In this document: positions 6,521 to 13,533 of the stretch, piece after piece | Layout of the letters: each line of letters opens with the position of its first letter | Numbering within the stretch: the stretch's first letter is position 1 | DNA from: Clostridia bacterium | Lineage (GTDB): Bacteria > Bacillota > Clostridia > Oscillospirales > Acutalibacteraceae | Reading direction: 5' to 3' | NCBI GenBank assembly: GCA_900772705.1 | Contig: CAAGRQ010000055.1 | Span: 1 to 13,533, forward strand | DNA length: 13,533 bases | Notes under the pieces: generated by a model | Told to the model about the DNA's origin: nothing | The model's input: only the letters and a program-made list of their open reading frames with translations | Databases searched by the model: none | Position numbers and translations under genes: made by a program

Positions 6521-8329
6521 ATGTCTAAGGAAAACCTAACAAAAGAAGAAAAGGCACAGGCAAAGGCAGATAAAAAGTATGCCAAGCTTGAGGCTAAGTA
6601 CGATAAGGCTTATGACAGAAAAGACGCACTTAACGAACAGATAGATGCTCTTAAGACCGAAATTCTCAATGAGTCCGACCAAAAGAAGAAAAAGAAACTT
6701 CGTGATAAAAGAGACCGCCTCGTTCAGGAGCGTGACTCCATTATCATCAGAGAGGACGAACTCGTTGTTCCAATGGAGCCAAAGACCAAGAAAATCATTA
6801 CCGCCGTTGTTTCGGTAATCGTTATCGTGGCTCTTCTCTTTGCCTATATCGCAACAGGCACTGTTCGTAAGGGTCTTTGCGGAACTCTCGGCTGGCCGCA
6901 GAGCACATTTACCGCATACACCTTTAAGGACGATGACGGTAATAAGCATAATATTAAAATCAGTACATATAACTATTATTTTTCAATGTACTATAATAAT
7001 CTTCGCAATACCACATCACAGTATAAACAGTACGGCCTTAATCTCGACGATATGAATATGAATGTCGATTTTGATAAGAAACTTTCAAAGCAGACAAGAA
7101 CCGATGACGGCAAGACAGAGACTTGGCTTGAGTATGTTCAGGAGCAGGTTGAAAAGCAGATTAAGTCAAACTATATGTACTACTATATGGCTGTTAAGGC
7201 TAATGACGGCAGTGAACCTGATATTACCGAGGATCAGCAAAAGGAAATTGACGAGGCTCTCGAAAATTACGAAACTTCCGCAAAGAAGTACGGCTACACT
7301 CTCAGCGGTTATTTGACCGCCGCTATGGGTAAGGGCGTTACAGAAGAGGTTTTCCGCAATGAAGCCAAGATTTCCTATATCGCAGAGAATTATTCTTCCG
7401 AATATAAAAAAGAACTCGCTTCAAAGACATATGACGATTCCGACCTTGAAACTTATAAGGACGAGCACCTTGCAGATCTTCAGTCAGTAGACATTAAACT
7501 TTTTGAGTGCGACAGCGAGGACGATGCAGTTGCATTTAAGAAAGAACTCAAGGCTGACGGCTCTAACTTTGCCGAACTTGCTTCCAAGTATACGGATAAC
7601 GATTTTGATAAAGAGGCTTATAAGGACGAGGTTGAGACAACATATAAGGATATTACTCTCAGCACAATGAAAAACCTTTCATTCGCTATCGCAACCGCAG
7701 ACGATAAGGACAGCGAAAAGTACAGCGGTCTTGATTGGCTTTATTCTTCCGACCGTAAGGCGGGAGATATTAAGCAGGAGTCAACCTCTGTTGTTTATGT
7801 AATTAATCCTGTTCATCTTTCCGATGTTAAGACGGTTAATGTTCGCCATATTCTCATAAAACCTAATGACGAAGGCGATACCGCAAGTAATGCAAAGGAT
7901 TGCACCGAGGAGCAGTGGAATACCGCTTACGATAAGGCTAAGTCAATCCTTGACGAATATAACGCAGGCGAAAAGACATCAGACGCTTTTGCCGCTCTTG
8001 CTAAGTCAAATTCGACTGACAGTAATGCTTCAAGCGGCGGACTTTATGAGAATGTTGTACCTAACCAGATGGTTGCTTCCTTTAACGCATGGTGCTTTGA
8101 CTCCGCTCGTAAGGCAGGCGATACCGCTATCGTAAAGACTCAGTACGGTTACCATATTATGTATTTTGAGTCAACAGGTGACCAAACAGTATGGCAGTAC
8201 ACGGCACAGCAGATTCTCTCCGGTAAAGACTCTACCGGTACCGAGGACGCTTTGCTCGAAAAGGTTGAACTTAAGAAAAATTGGTTCGGCTCACGCTACT
8301 TTGAGATTGATACAGATATTGATTCGTAA
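6521..8329 (+). CDS. Second membrane-anchored parvulin-type peptidyl-prolyl isomerase
   Basis: A 602-residue paralogue of the preceding foldase. The start at 6521 (MSKENLTKEEK) is chosen over an in-frame ATG at 6482 because AGGAAG at 6508-6513 has correct spacing. Residues 1-88 are a highly charged Lys/Glu/Asp-rich cytoplasmic segment with coiled-coil character. Residues 92-111 are a membrane helix. The external part begins with a SurA_N-like region (ISTYNYYFSMYYNN) and carries a parvulin domain at about 439-549, from VNVRHILIKP to YGYHIMYF. TEEQWNTAYDKAKSILDEYN matches the same helix of the first copy (TQEQWDAAEKKANEILDEYK). The membrane-flanking tails differ completely: acidic and disordered in copy one, basic/acidic coiled coil in copy two. 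Only four cysteines are external. The role is presumably folding of exported or cell-wall proteins. Confidence 0.86.
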   Translation: MSKENLTKEEKAQAKADKKYAKLEAKYDKAYDRKDALNEQIDALKTEILNESDQKKKKKLRDKRDRLVQERDSIIIREDELVVPMEPKTKKIITAVVSVIVIVALLFAYIATGTVRKGLCGTLGWPQSTFTAYTFKDDDGNKHNIKISTYNYYFSMYYNNLRNTTSQYKQYGLNLDDMNMNVDFDKKLSKQTRTDDGKTETWLEYVQEQVEKQIKSNYMYYYMAVKANDGSEPDITEDQQKEIDEALENYETSAKKYGYTLSGYLTAAMGKGVTEEVFRNEAKISYIAENYSSEYKKELASKTYDDSDLETYKDEHLADLQSVDIKLFECDSEDDAVAFKKELKADGSNFAELASKYTDNDFDKEAYKDEVETTYKDITLSTMKNLSFAIATADDKDSEKYSGLDWLYSSDRKAGDIKQESTSVVYVINPVHLSDVKTVNVRHILIKPNDEGDTASNAKDCTEEQWNTAYDKAKSILDEYNAGEKTSDAFAALAKSNSTDSNASSGGLYENVVPNQMVASFNAWCFDSARKAGDTAIVKTQYGYHIMYFESTGDQTVWQYTAQQILSGKDSTGTEDALLEKVELKKNWFGSRYFEIDTDIDS

Positions 8330-8369
8330 ACATTTTTTGGCAGTTCATTTGCCGGTTGGAGATTAATTT

Positions 8370-8591
8370 ATGCAAAAGAAAGAATTAGACCAACTAAAAA
8401 AAGAAAATGCACGACTCAAGGCTGCTTTGTCCGAGGCTGAGTATGAGTGTCAGCGACTGTCTATTATTAATTCAAATCTCGAGTCTCAACTTAATGAGTC
8501 AAATCGAGAACTTGAAAAGAATATAGATGTTCTTCAGTCTCTTAAAGGCGAGATAGAAAATCTCGTTGACAGCCTTAAAAGCAATAATTAA
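8370..8591 (+). CDS. Small coiled-coil protein of unknown function
   Basis: A 73-residue product with GGAG at 8358-8361, 8 bases before the ATG. It is predicted to be a single coiled coil from end to end. Core positions spaced by seven (6, 13, 20 ... 69) read L, N, L, C, N, L, L, L, I, L, and the partner core positions (9, 16, 23 ... 72) read L, L, A, L, L, S, N, L, L, N. No signal peptide or membrane segment is present, so it should be cytoplasmic and oligomeric. It lies 40 bases after the second parvulin gene and before a terminator, so it is probably the last gene of that transcript. I do not recognise a named family. A structural partner for the coiled-coil cytoplasmic tail of the adjacent parvulin is possible but only a guess. 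Confidence 0.75.
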   Translation: MQKKELDQLKKENARLKAALSEAEYECQRLSIINSNLESQLNESNRELEKNIDVLQSLKGEIENLVDSLKSNN

Positions 8592-8603
8592 ATATTTAAT
8601 TTT

Positions 8604-8640
8604 AATCGGAATGGGTACGCTCATTCCGATTTTTTATTTT
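8604..8640 (+). terminator. Rho-independent terminator after the parvulin/coiled-coil unit
   Basis: AATCGGAATG (8604-8613) pairs perfectly with CATTCCGATT (8622-8631). One G-U and one G-C pair extend the stem to a TACG tetraloop (8616-8619). The tract TTTTTTATTTT follows at 8630-8640. Its end overlaps the -35 box of the next promoter. Confidence 0.92.
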
Positions 8641-8667
8641 GACAAAATATGTACTCTAATATATAAT
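8639..8667 (+). promoter_or_regulatory. Perfect-consensus sigma-A promoter for the beta-mannosidase operon
   Basis: TTGACA (8639-8644) and TATAAT (8662-8667) are both exact consensus hexamers with the ideal 17-base spacer. A ribosome binding site AGGAG (8690-8694) and the ATG (8703) follow. Such a strong promoter for a sugar-degrading enzyme implies either constitutive high expression or control by a repressor. Confidence 0.88.
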
Positions 8668-8682
8668 GTTTATATTATATAT
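8659..8682. promoter_or_regulatory. Possible operator: inverted repeat over the -10 box and start site
   Basis: ATATATAAT (8659-8667) and ATTATATAT (8674-8682) form a perfect 9-bp inverted repeat around GTTTAT. It covers the -10 box and the expected start of transcription, where a repressor would act. The arms are pure A/T, so chance symmetry is quite possible. Confidence 0.3.
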
Positions 8683-8702
8683 AAAGAATAGGAGTTACTC
8701 TT

Positions 8703-11240
8703 ATGCAAAAAAATTTGAATGGGAAATGGCTCTTTAAGCAGAGCGATAAAACTCAGTGGTTCGATGCTTGCGTGCCGGGTTGTAATTTTCTCGACCTTAT
8801 GGATAATAACCTTATTGATGACCCCTTTATAGGACTTAACGAAAAGGATGTCGCTTGGGTCGGCGAAAAGGATTTTGAGTATAAAAAGACCTTTAACCTC
8901 GGCGAGGACGAACTTAACTGCGATGAGGTGCTCCTTTGTGCCAAGGCACTCGATACCGTATGCGATGTCAGCGTAAACGGTCGTCACGCTTTTTCAGAAT
9001 ATAATTGCTTTGTTGAGCATAGGTATAATGTTAAGCCTTTGCTTAAAACAGGCGAAAATGAAATACATATTTATTTTCATTCTCCCGTTAATTATGTAAA
9101 GGAAAAATATAAGGACTGCCTAACCCCTGTGAACTCAAACGGTCAAAACGGTATCGTTCATATCCGAAAGCCGCAGTGCCATTTCGGCTGGGACTGGGGA
9201 CCCGTTCTTCCGCTCAGCGGCATCACCGACGATATTTACCTTGAATTTGTAAAGGGCGCACGCCTTGATTCTTTTGTCGTTAATTCGGATTATGCAGACG
9301 AAAAAGGTATGGTTGATGTAAATGTAAAATATACGGAGTTCTCCGATACCGAGTGTAAAATTACTCTCGTTTCACCTGACGGCAATGAGCAGAGCCAAGT
9401 CGGCGATAACGCTCATTTTGTAATAGATAATCCCGAACTTTGGTGGACTTATGATTTGTCCGATAAAAAGGAACAGCCGCTTTATACCGTTAATGTCGAG
9501 CTCGTTTCAAACAGCAAGACCGTAAAGACAGCCGAAAAGAAAATCGGTATCCGCCGTCTTGAACTTAATACAGAACTTGACGGCTTCGGTAAGAATTTTC
9601 AGTTTAAGTTAAACGGCCTGCCTGTTTTCGCAAAGGGTGCAAACTATATTCCGCCCGACAGTTTCATCACCCGCTTTACGCATGATAAACTCGAATATCT
9701 TTTGGACGCTTTCCAATTTTCAAATATGAATGTTCTTCGTGTCTGGGGCGGCGGTTACTACGGCAGTGACGCTCTTTATGACGAATGCGACAGACGGGGA
9801 ATTATGGTGTGGCAGGACTTTATGTTTGCGTGCCAGGCTTATCCGTTCTTTAATGAGGATTTTCTCGCCGATGTAAAGCGTGAGGTTGCGTATAATGTCG
9901 AGCGAATTTGCTCCCATCCCTCGCTTGCACTCTGGTGCGGCAATAACGAAATCGAGGATATGCATATGGCGTGGGTTAATATGCCTAAGTATATCGCTTG
10001 GACGGAAAAATTCTTCTATCATATCTTGGAAGATGAGATAAGAAAATACGATACTCATACCTCGTTTACTCCCGGCTCGCCCATCGGTATATCTCATAAT
10101 GAGGGAGTGTACGCCGATAATGTGGGCGATACTCATCTTTGGGGCGTATGGCACGGCTTAAAACCTATGGACTATTACCGCCGCCGTATGACTCGTTTTT
10201 GCAGCGAATTCGGCTTTGAGTCTCTTCCCGATATGAATTCAATTCGTATCTTTGCAAAGCCCGAGGACTACGACCTTAACAGTAAGGTCTTTCTGTCTCA
10301 CCAAAAATGTATGAACGGCAACGATAAAATGGTCTACTATATCGCAGACAGATTTGATTTGCCGACTCATTTCAGGGATTATGTATATCTTTCTCAGGTT
10401 ACCCAACTTGAATGTATTGCCGACGCAACCGAGCATTGGCGCAGAAATAAGGGCAGATGTAACGGTTCTATGTATTGGCAGTTTAATGACTGCTGGGGCG
10501 TTTGCTCGTGGTCAAGCATAGATTATTACGGAAATTATAAGGCACTCCAGTACGGCGCAAGGCATTTTAACGAGCCGCTCACCGTCTCCTTTGAGGACAG
10601 TGATAACGGAGTTAAGGTTTTCGTGCTTAACGATTATAGAAAAAAGCAGAGCGTTCGCCTTGAAATCTCTCTTTTCGATTTTGAAAACGGAGTGCAAAAA
10701 ACCGTTGAACATAGTATTTCCGACTTGGAAATGCGTACCTCTTTTGATGTTCCCGGCGAATGGCTCGACTCTTGCAATAAACGCAAAAACGGCCTTGTTG
10801 CAACACTTTATAAGGATAATGAGGTTGTCTCACGCAAAACGCTCCTCCTCGACAGAGAAAAAAATCTCGTTCTGCCAAAGGCAAAACTGAAAACAAAAAT
10901 CGAAGTTGCCGACAGTAAGATTACGCTTCATATCAAGACAGACAATTTCGCACGCCTCGTTAAAGCGGAGTGCAGTGCAACCTGCCTGCCGTTTTCGGAT
11001 AACTTCTTCGATTTGCTCCCGGGTGAGGAAAAGACAATTACCATGTCGCTCGACCGCCTCGATTCGGCTCTTACTCCCCGAGACGTTGCCGAAAGTATCG
11101 TGGTATACAGCCTCAGCGATATTGAACTTAATAAAAGTAAAATTAATTCTTTTGCAAAAAGGGCTAAAGTTTGGCTCTCGCCCGTAAATATCGCCAACGC
11201 CGTTCACCACGGTAAGGTGCCCAAACCGGTTAAATTATAA
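8703..11240 (+). CDS. Beta-mannosidase, glycoside hydrolase family 2, cytoplasmic
   Basis: An 845-residue exo-acting enzyme that removes beta-linked mannose from the non-reducing end of manno-oligosaccharides. The order is a GH2 sugar-binding jelly-roll domain (about 1-180, with HFGWDWGPVLP), an immunoglobulin-like domain (about 190-290), a TIM barrel (about 295-600) and C-terminal beta domains. RVWGGGYYGSDALYDECDRR around Trp348 and VWQDFMFACQAYPFF are characteristic of beta-mannosidases rather than beta-galactosidases or glucuronidases. The predicted acid/base is Glu416 in WCGNNEIED and the nucleophile Glu502 in CSEFGFES; both are present. Length fits family members such as Bacteroides Man2A. 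There is no signal peptide, so substrates must be imported first. A methyltransferase gene follows after 15 bases. A related GH2 substrate such as beta-mannose on N-glycans or glucomannan fragments cannot be excluded. Confidence 0.93.
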   Translation: MQKNLNGKWLFKQSDKTQWFDACVPGCNFLDLMDNNLIDDPFIGLNEKDVAWVGEKDFEYKKTFNLGEDELNCDEVLLCAKALDTVCDVSVNGRHAFSEYNCFVEHRYNVKPLLKTGENEIHIYFHSPVNYVKEKYKDCLTPVNSNGQNGIVHIRKPQCHFGWDWGPVLPLSGITDDIYLEFVKGARLDSFVVNSDYADEKGMVDVNVKYTEFSDTECKITLVSPDGNEQSQVGDNAHFVIDNPELWWTYDLSDKKEQPLYTVNVELVSNSKTVKTAEKKIGIRRLELNTELDGFGKNFQFKLNGLPVFAKGANYIPPDSFITRFTHDKLEYLLDAFQFSNMNVLRVWGGGYYGSDALYDECDRRGIMVWQDFMFACQAYPFFNEDFLADVKREVAYNVERICSHPSLALWCGNNEIEDMHMAWVNMPKYIAWTEKFFYHILEDEIRKYDTHTSFTPGSPIGISHNEGVYADNVGDTHLWGVWHGLKPMDYYRRRMTRFCSEFGFESLPDMNSIRIFAKPEDYDLNSKVFLSHQKCMNGNDKMVYYIADRFDLPTHFRDYVYLSQVTQLECIADATEHWRRNKGRCNGSMYWQFNDCWGVCSWSSIDYYGNYKALQYGARHFNEPLTVSFEDSDNGVKVFVLNDYRKKQSVRLEISLFDFENGVQKTVEHSISDLEMRTSFDVPGEWLDSCNKRKNGLVATLYKDNEVVSRKTLLLDREKNLVLPKAKLKTKIEVADSKITLHIKTDNFARLVKAECSATCLPFSDNFFDLLPGEEKTITMSLDRLDSALTPRDVAESIVVYSLSDIELNKSKINSFAKRAKVWLSPVNIANAVHHGKVPKPVKL

Positions 11241-11255
11241 TTTTAGGAGAAATAA

Positions 11256-12413
11256 ATGCAAACTTATAAACAGGTAGATGAATTTATGAAAAGGCTCGAC
11301 CTTAAATATTTTAAGAATACTAAGGATTTCGTAGCCGATTTGATGTATAAAACGGATAAGGAATATACCACCGAGGTCGCAACCTTTTTGAACTCCCGTG
11401 CCCTCGGTCAAAATTCCGATAACGATTCGTTCTATCGACTGAAAAATAAAACCCTCGCAGGTTCTCTGTGCGTTTCCGCCGCATTCGACAGCGGAGTTTT
11501 TCGCCATATCGGCAATATGCTCGTCGATAATTCCGACTTGCTTTGCGGTACCGTCCTCGATATCGGTTGCGACTGCGGAATCGTAACCTGCTTTATGGCA
11601 AGCGAAAACCCCGACACAAAATTTATCGGAGTCGATAAAAACGAACTCGCCGTTAATAACGCAAAGGAACTTGCCGAGAGTCTCGGACTTAAGAATGTTG
11701 AATTTGTTACCGCCGATGTTTACGATTTTGCCCTTGAAGAAAAGGCAAACGCCGTGACCTCGTTCAGATGCCTGCTCGATATTGCCCAAAAGCAGACCAA
11801 AGGCGTTTCCGTCATAGGCGAAAGGGGAGAGCGTGAGGCTCGTTACGCCGAGGCTTTTTCTCCGCTTGCAAAGGCTGTCTGCGATAATCTCTCGGACGGC
11901 GGTACCGTCATCAGCGTTGAGCGATATACCGCTCTTTACGGCTGGCTCGGCTGGATGAGTGCATTGTCGAATAACGGCGCAAATCCTCTTTCCGATAAAT
12001 GTGCACTAATGACCGCTCAGGATATTTCGAATACAATCGAGTATTCTGTTACTTTTGCACAAAAAGGGAGCACTTCTTCGCCGCTGGAGGCTTACGACTG
12101 CGTTATGTCCGAAAAGTTTAAGTCCGGCGCAGGAGTTGACGGAGCAAATGCCGAGTACGCCCTTTATAAAGACGGCGACGAAATTCATTTTACCGATGTT
12201 AAAAAAGGCGATAAACTTATTCACCAGTTCGCCACCGCCGTCAGCCCAAAGGGTAAATATATGTTCTATGAGGCGGACTTGGACAGACGCAGTATAAAAT
12301 ATGTAAACGAAAAAAAGCGTGAAAAAATGCTGTCGGATTTTGAAGATAAGAAGAAAATGTATAATCCCGATGAGTTTACTATGAACGATTATTCCATAAA
12401 ATCTTGTACTTAA
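11256..12413 (+). CDS. Class I SAM-dependent methyltransferase, substrate unknown
   Basis: A 385-residue cytoplasmic protein with a Rossmann-type methyltransferase core in the middle. Motif I is VLDIGCDCG (100-108), followed by FIGVDKNEL, where Asp127 at the end of strand 2 should bind the ribose of S-adenosylmethionine, and VEFVTADVYDF as the adenine-binding region. About 95 residues precede the core and about 200 follow it. The extensions match nothing I recognise and may select the substrate. No NPPY-type motif of DNA, glutamine or N6-adenine methyltransferases is visible, so a small-molecule, glycan or protein target is as likely. AGGAGA at 11245-11250 supports the start. The gene is 15 bases behind the beta-mannosidase and surely shares its transcript. 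No terminator is evident after it. The C-terminus is rich in Lys and Glu. Confidence 0.75.
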   Translation: MQTYKQVDEFMKRLDLKYFKNTKDFVADLMYKTDKEYTTEVATFLNSRALGQNSDNDSFYRLKNKTLAGSLCVSAAFDSGVFRHIGNMLVDNSDLLCGTVLDIGCDCGIVTCFMASENPDTKFIGVDKNELAVNNAKELAESLGLKNVEFVTADVYDFALEEKANAVTSFRCLLDIAQKQTKGVSVIGERGEREARYAEAFSPLAKAVCDNLSDGGTVISVERYTALYGWLGWMSALSNNGANPLSDKCALMTAQDISNTIEYSVTFAQKGSTSSPLEAYDCVMSEKFKSGAGVDGANAEYALYKDGDEIHFTDVKKGDKLIHQFATAVSPKGKYMFYEADLDRRSIKYVNEKKREKMLSDFEDKKKMYNPDEFTMNDYSIKSCT

Positions 12414-12444
12414 TAAACAAAATATTAAACACATAAAATGTTTT

Positions 12445-12461
12445 TTGTGCATATTGCACAA
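12445..12461. repeat. Short inverted repeat upstream of the pilus genes
   Basis: TTGTGC (12445-12450) and GCACAA (12456-12461) form a perfect 6-bp inverted repeat around ATATT. No T-tract follows on either strand in the right place, so it does not look like a terminator. It could be a protein-binding site ahead of the pilus locus. Confidence 0.35.
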
Positions 12462-12486
12462 TGACTGTTTTCTGCAAGTGTAGTAA

Positions 12487-12515
12487 TTGCCGAAAATGAA
12501 TTTTTTGTGAATAAT
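12487..12515 (+). promoter_or_regulatory. Possible promoter for the Tad pilus genes
   Basis: TTGCCG (12487-12492) and AATAAT (12510-12515) are 17 bases apart. Both boxes are imperfect. Transcription would begin near 12522, which leaves almost no leader for an ATG at 12529 but a normal one for the ATG at 12586. Confidence 0.3.
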
Positions 12516-12585
12516 CTATTGAAAAAATATGGATTTTGTATTAATATTAGTACAAGAGATACAGATAATAACGGCAGGATTAGAG

Positions 12586-13272
12586 ATGTTTACAGACTCG
12601 GTTTTAGTGAAAGTATTGATAGGAATTGTTTACGGTGTGCTCCTCGGAGCAGTAACGGTTCCGCTTTCAAAAAAATTGACGCTGAACAGAACAGAAGATC
12701 CTGTAAAGGCTGCACCGCTTAATAAATCTTTGTTTAAGATTTTATCACCGGCAGTCGGAATTATCGCTTCCGTTGCGGTTTCGCTTACCGCCGAGGACAC
12801 CGCCTCGTTTATCAGAAATTTGCTGATACTCGTTCCGATGTTTTCCATAGCGGTTGTGGATGCGCTGATTCGTAAGATACCTAATTCTTTACTCCTTGTG
12901 ATGATAATTATTCAGGTGCCTTATATTACATATACCTGTGTCATCGAAAAATCACCGGAGCCGCTTTTCTTGGCTTTCGTTGGATTTATAATCGGCTTCG
13001 CCTCCTGCGCCGTACCGAGTAAGAAATTACCGATAGGCAGCGGAGACACAAAGTATTGTGCGCTGATCGGCGGAACGCTTGGTTTAACGCTCTATATGCA
13101 GTCGGTTATATTAATGGGACTTATCGGTCTGGTTATTCTTGTTTACCTAAAGGTAAGTAAGAAGGGCGGAGTCAAAACAATGATTCCCATGGGACCGTTG
13201 ATTTCCCTCAGTTCGGTAATTTCAATTTGTTTCCCGGTATTGCTCAGCCTTATCGGAAACATATGGAATTAA
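12586..13272 (+). CDS. Type IV prepilin peptidase, A24 family (TadV/CpaA-like)
   Basis: A 228-residue membrane aspartic protease that cleaves the leader of prepilins at the inner face of the membrane. Both catalytic aspartates are visible: Asp92 in VVDALIRKIPNSLL and Asp154 in the GSGDTK motif. A later IPMGPLISLSS resembles the PFGP segment of the family. About seven hydrophobic segments are present. The N-terminal methylating domain of larger GspO/PilD enzymes is absent, as in Tad-type peptidases. Start choice: an in-frame ATG at 12529 would add 19 residues but has no ribosome binding site, whereas the ATG at 12586 has AGGA at 12576-12579; the longer form remains possible. The pilin gene 41 bases downstream is its evident substrate. 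Confidence 0.82.
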   Translation: MFTDSVLVKVLIGIVYGVLLGAVTVPLSKKLTLNRTEDPVKAAPLNKSLFKILSPAVGIIASVAVSLTAEDTASFIRNLLILVPMFSIAVVDALIRKIPNSLLLVMIIIQVPYITYTCVIEKSPEPLFLAFVGFIIGFASCAVPSKKLPIGSGDTKYCALIGGTLGLTLYMQSVILMGLIGLVILVYLKVSKKGGVKTMIPMGPLISLSSVISICFPVLLSLIGNIWN

Positions 13273-13313
13273 ATAAATCATAATTAAATTTTTAATAAAA
13301 GGAGTAAATCATT

Positions 13314-13484
13314 ATGATGAAATTTATCAAAGACGAAAACGGACAGGGCATGCTTGAGTATGTACTCATCATCGCTCTTGTGGTAATTGCTATTGTTGGT
13401 GTCGTTCTTGGTGTAAGAAGTTACCTTAAGAATAAGGATCTTGCTAACCAGCTTAACGATATGGAGAATAACGCAACCGCATAA
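13314..13484 (+). CDS. flp: Flp-type pilin precursor (Tad pilus subunit)
   Basis: A 56-residue gene with AGGAG at 13300-13304. The short positively charged leader MMKFIKDENG ends at Gly10, and the mature part begins QGMLEYVLIIALVV. This is the Flp signature G/XXXXEY: cleavage after Gly10 leaves Glu and Tyr at mature positions 5 and 6. A single hydrophobic helix follows (about 17-34), then a short polar tail ending NNATA. The mature subunit would have 46 residues, normal for Flp pilins, which polymerise into thin adhesive fibres. A second ATG at 13317 would remove one residue. The gene follows the prepilin peptidase directly. The remaining tad genes (ATPase, membrane platform, pseudopilins) are not in the window and presumably lie to the right. 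Confidence 0.9.
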   Translation: MMKFIKDENGQGMLEYVLIIALVVIAIVGVVLGVRSYLKNKDLANQLNDMENNATA

Positions 13485-13533
13485 GTTAACGTTACGAAAT
13501 TTTAATCTAAAAGGTTTAGGGCAGGGCTTACAC

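Noticed and set aside
12441..12470. Hairpin TTGTGC/GCACAA as terminator of the methyltransferase gene
   Set aside because: The six Ts precede the stem rather than follow it, and no U-tract is properly placed on either strand.

Overview
The window looks like a chromosomal piece of an anaerobic Gram-positive gut bacterium of the class Clostridia, most likely the Ruminococcaceae/Oscillospiraceae group. This is inferred from the holB-ricT gene pair, a clostridial 2[4Fe-4S] ferredoxin, strong AGGAG-type ribosome binding sites, sigma-A promoters with 17-bp spacers, PrsA-like foldases, a cytoplasmic GH2 beta-mannosidase and a Tad/Flp pilus locus. It cannot be placed to genus from sequence alone.

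Layout. (1) Bases 1-795 hold the tail of an unidentified gene and the first half of a Wzx-type polysaccharide flippase. This part is more AT-rich than the rest and stops abruptly 1 base before the next gene. (2) Bases 797-2620 carry holB (DNA polymerase III delta') and ricT/yaaT (PSP1 domain). (3) Bases 2676-2985 are a self-contained ferredoxin unit with its own promoter and terminator. (4) A lone O-antigen ligase/polymerase-like membrane protein lies on the minus strand (2995-4347). (5) Its 225-bp upstream region is a mirror-symmetric divergent promoter region. On the other side it drives the first of two paralogous membrane-anchored parvulin foldases (4573-6441 and 6521-8329). A 73-residue coiled-coil protein follows (8370-8591), and the unit ends at a strong terminator. 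(6) A perfect-consensus promoter, packed against that terminator, starts a beta-mannosidase/methyltransferase pair (8703-12413). (7) The right edge opens a Tad pilus locus: an A24 prepilin peptidase (12586-13272) and a 56-residue Flp pilin (13314-13484). The last 49 bases hold no recognisable gene start.

How the parts work together. Much of the window concerns the cell envelope: polysaccharide assembly (truncated flippase, ligase/polymerase-like protein), folding of exported proteins (two parvulins) and surface pili (peptidase plus pilin). The beta-mannosidase adds intracellular use of manno-oligosaccharides. holB, ricT and ferredoxin are housekeeping genes.

The two most notable observations are the flippase/holB junction at about 795, which looks like a recombination scar or an assembly chimera, and the symmetric divergent promoter pair at 4417-4528 embedded in a 19-bp inverted repeat. 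No tRNA, rRNA, CRISPR array, insertion sequence or phage gene was seen. No clearly new multi-gene system could be supported.
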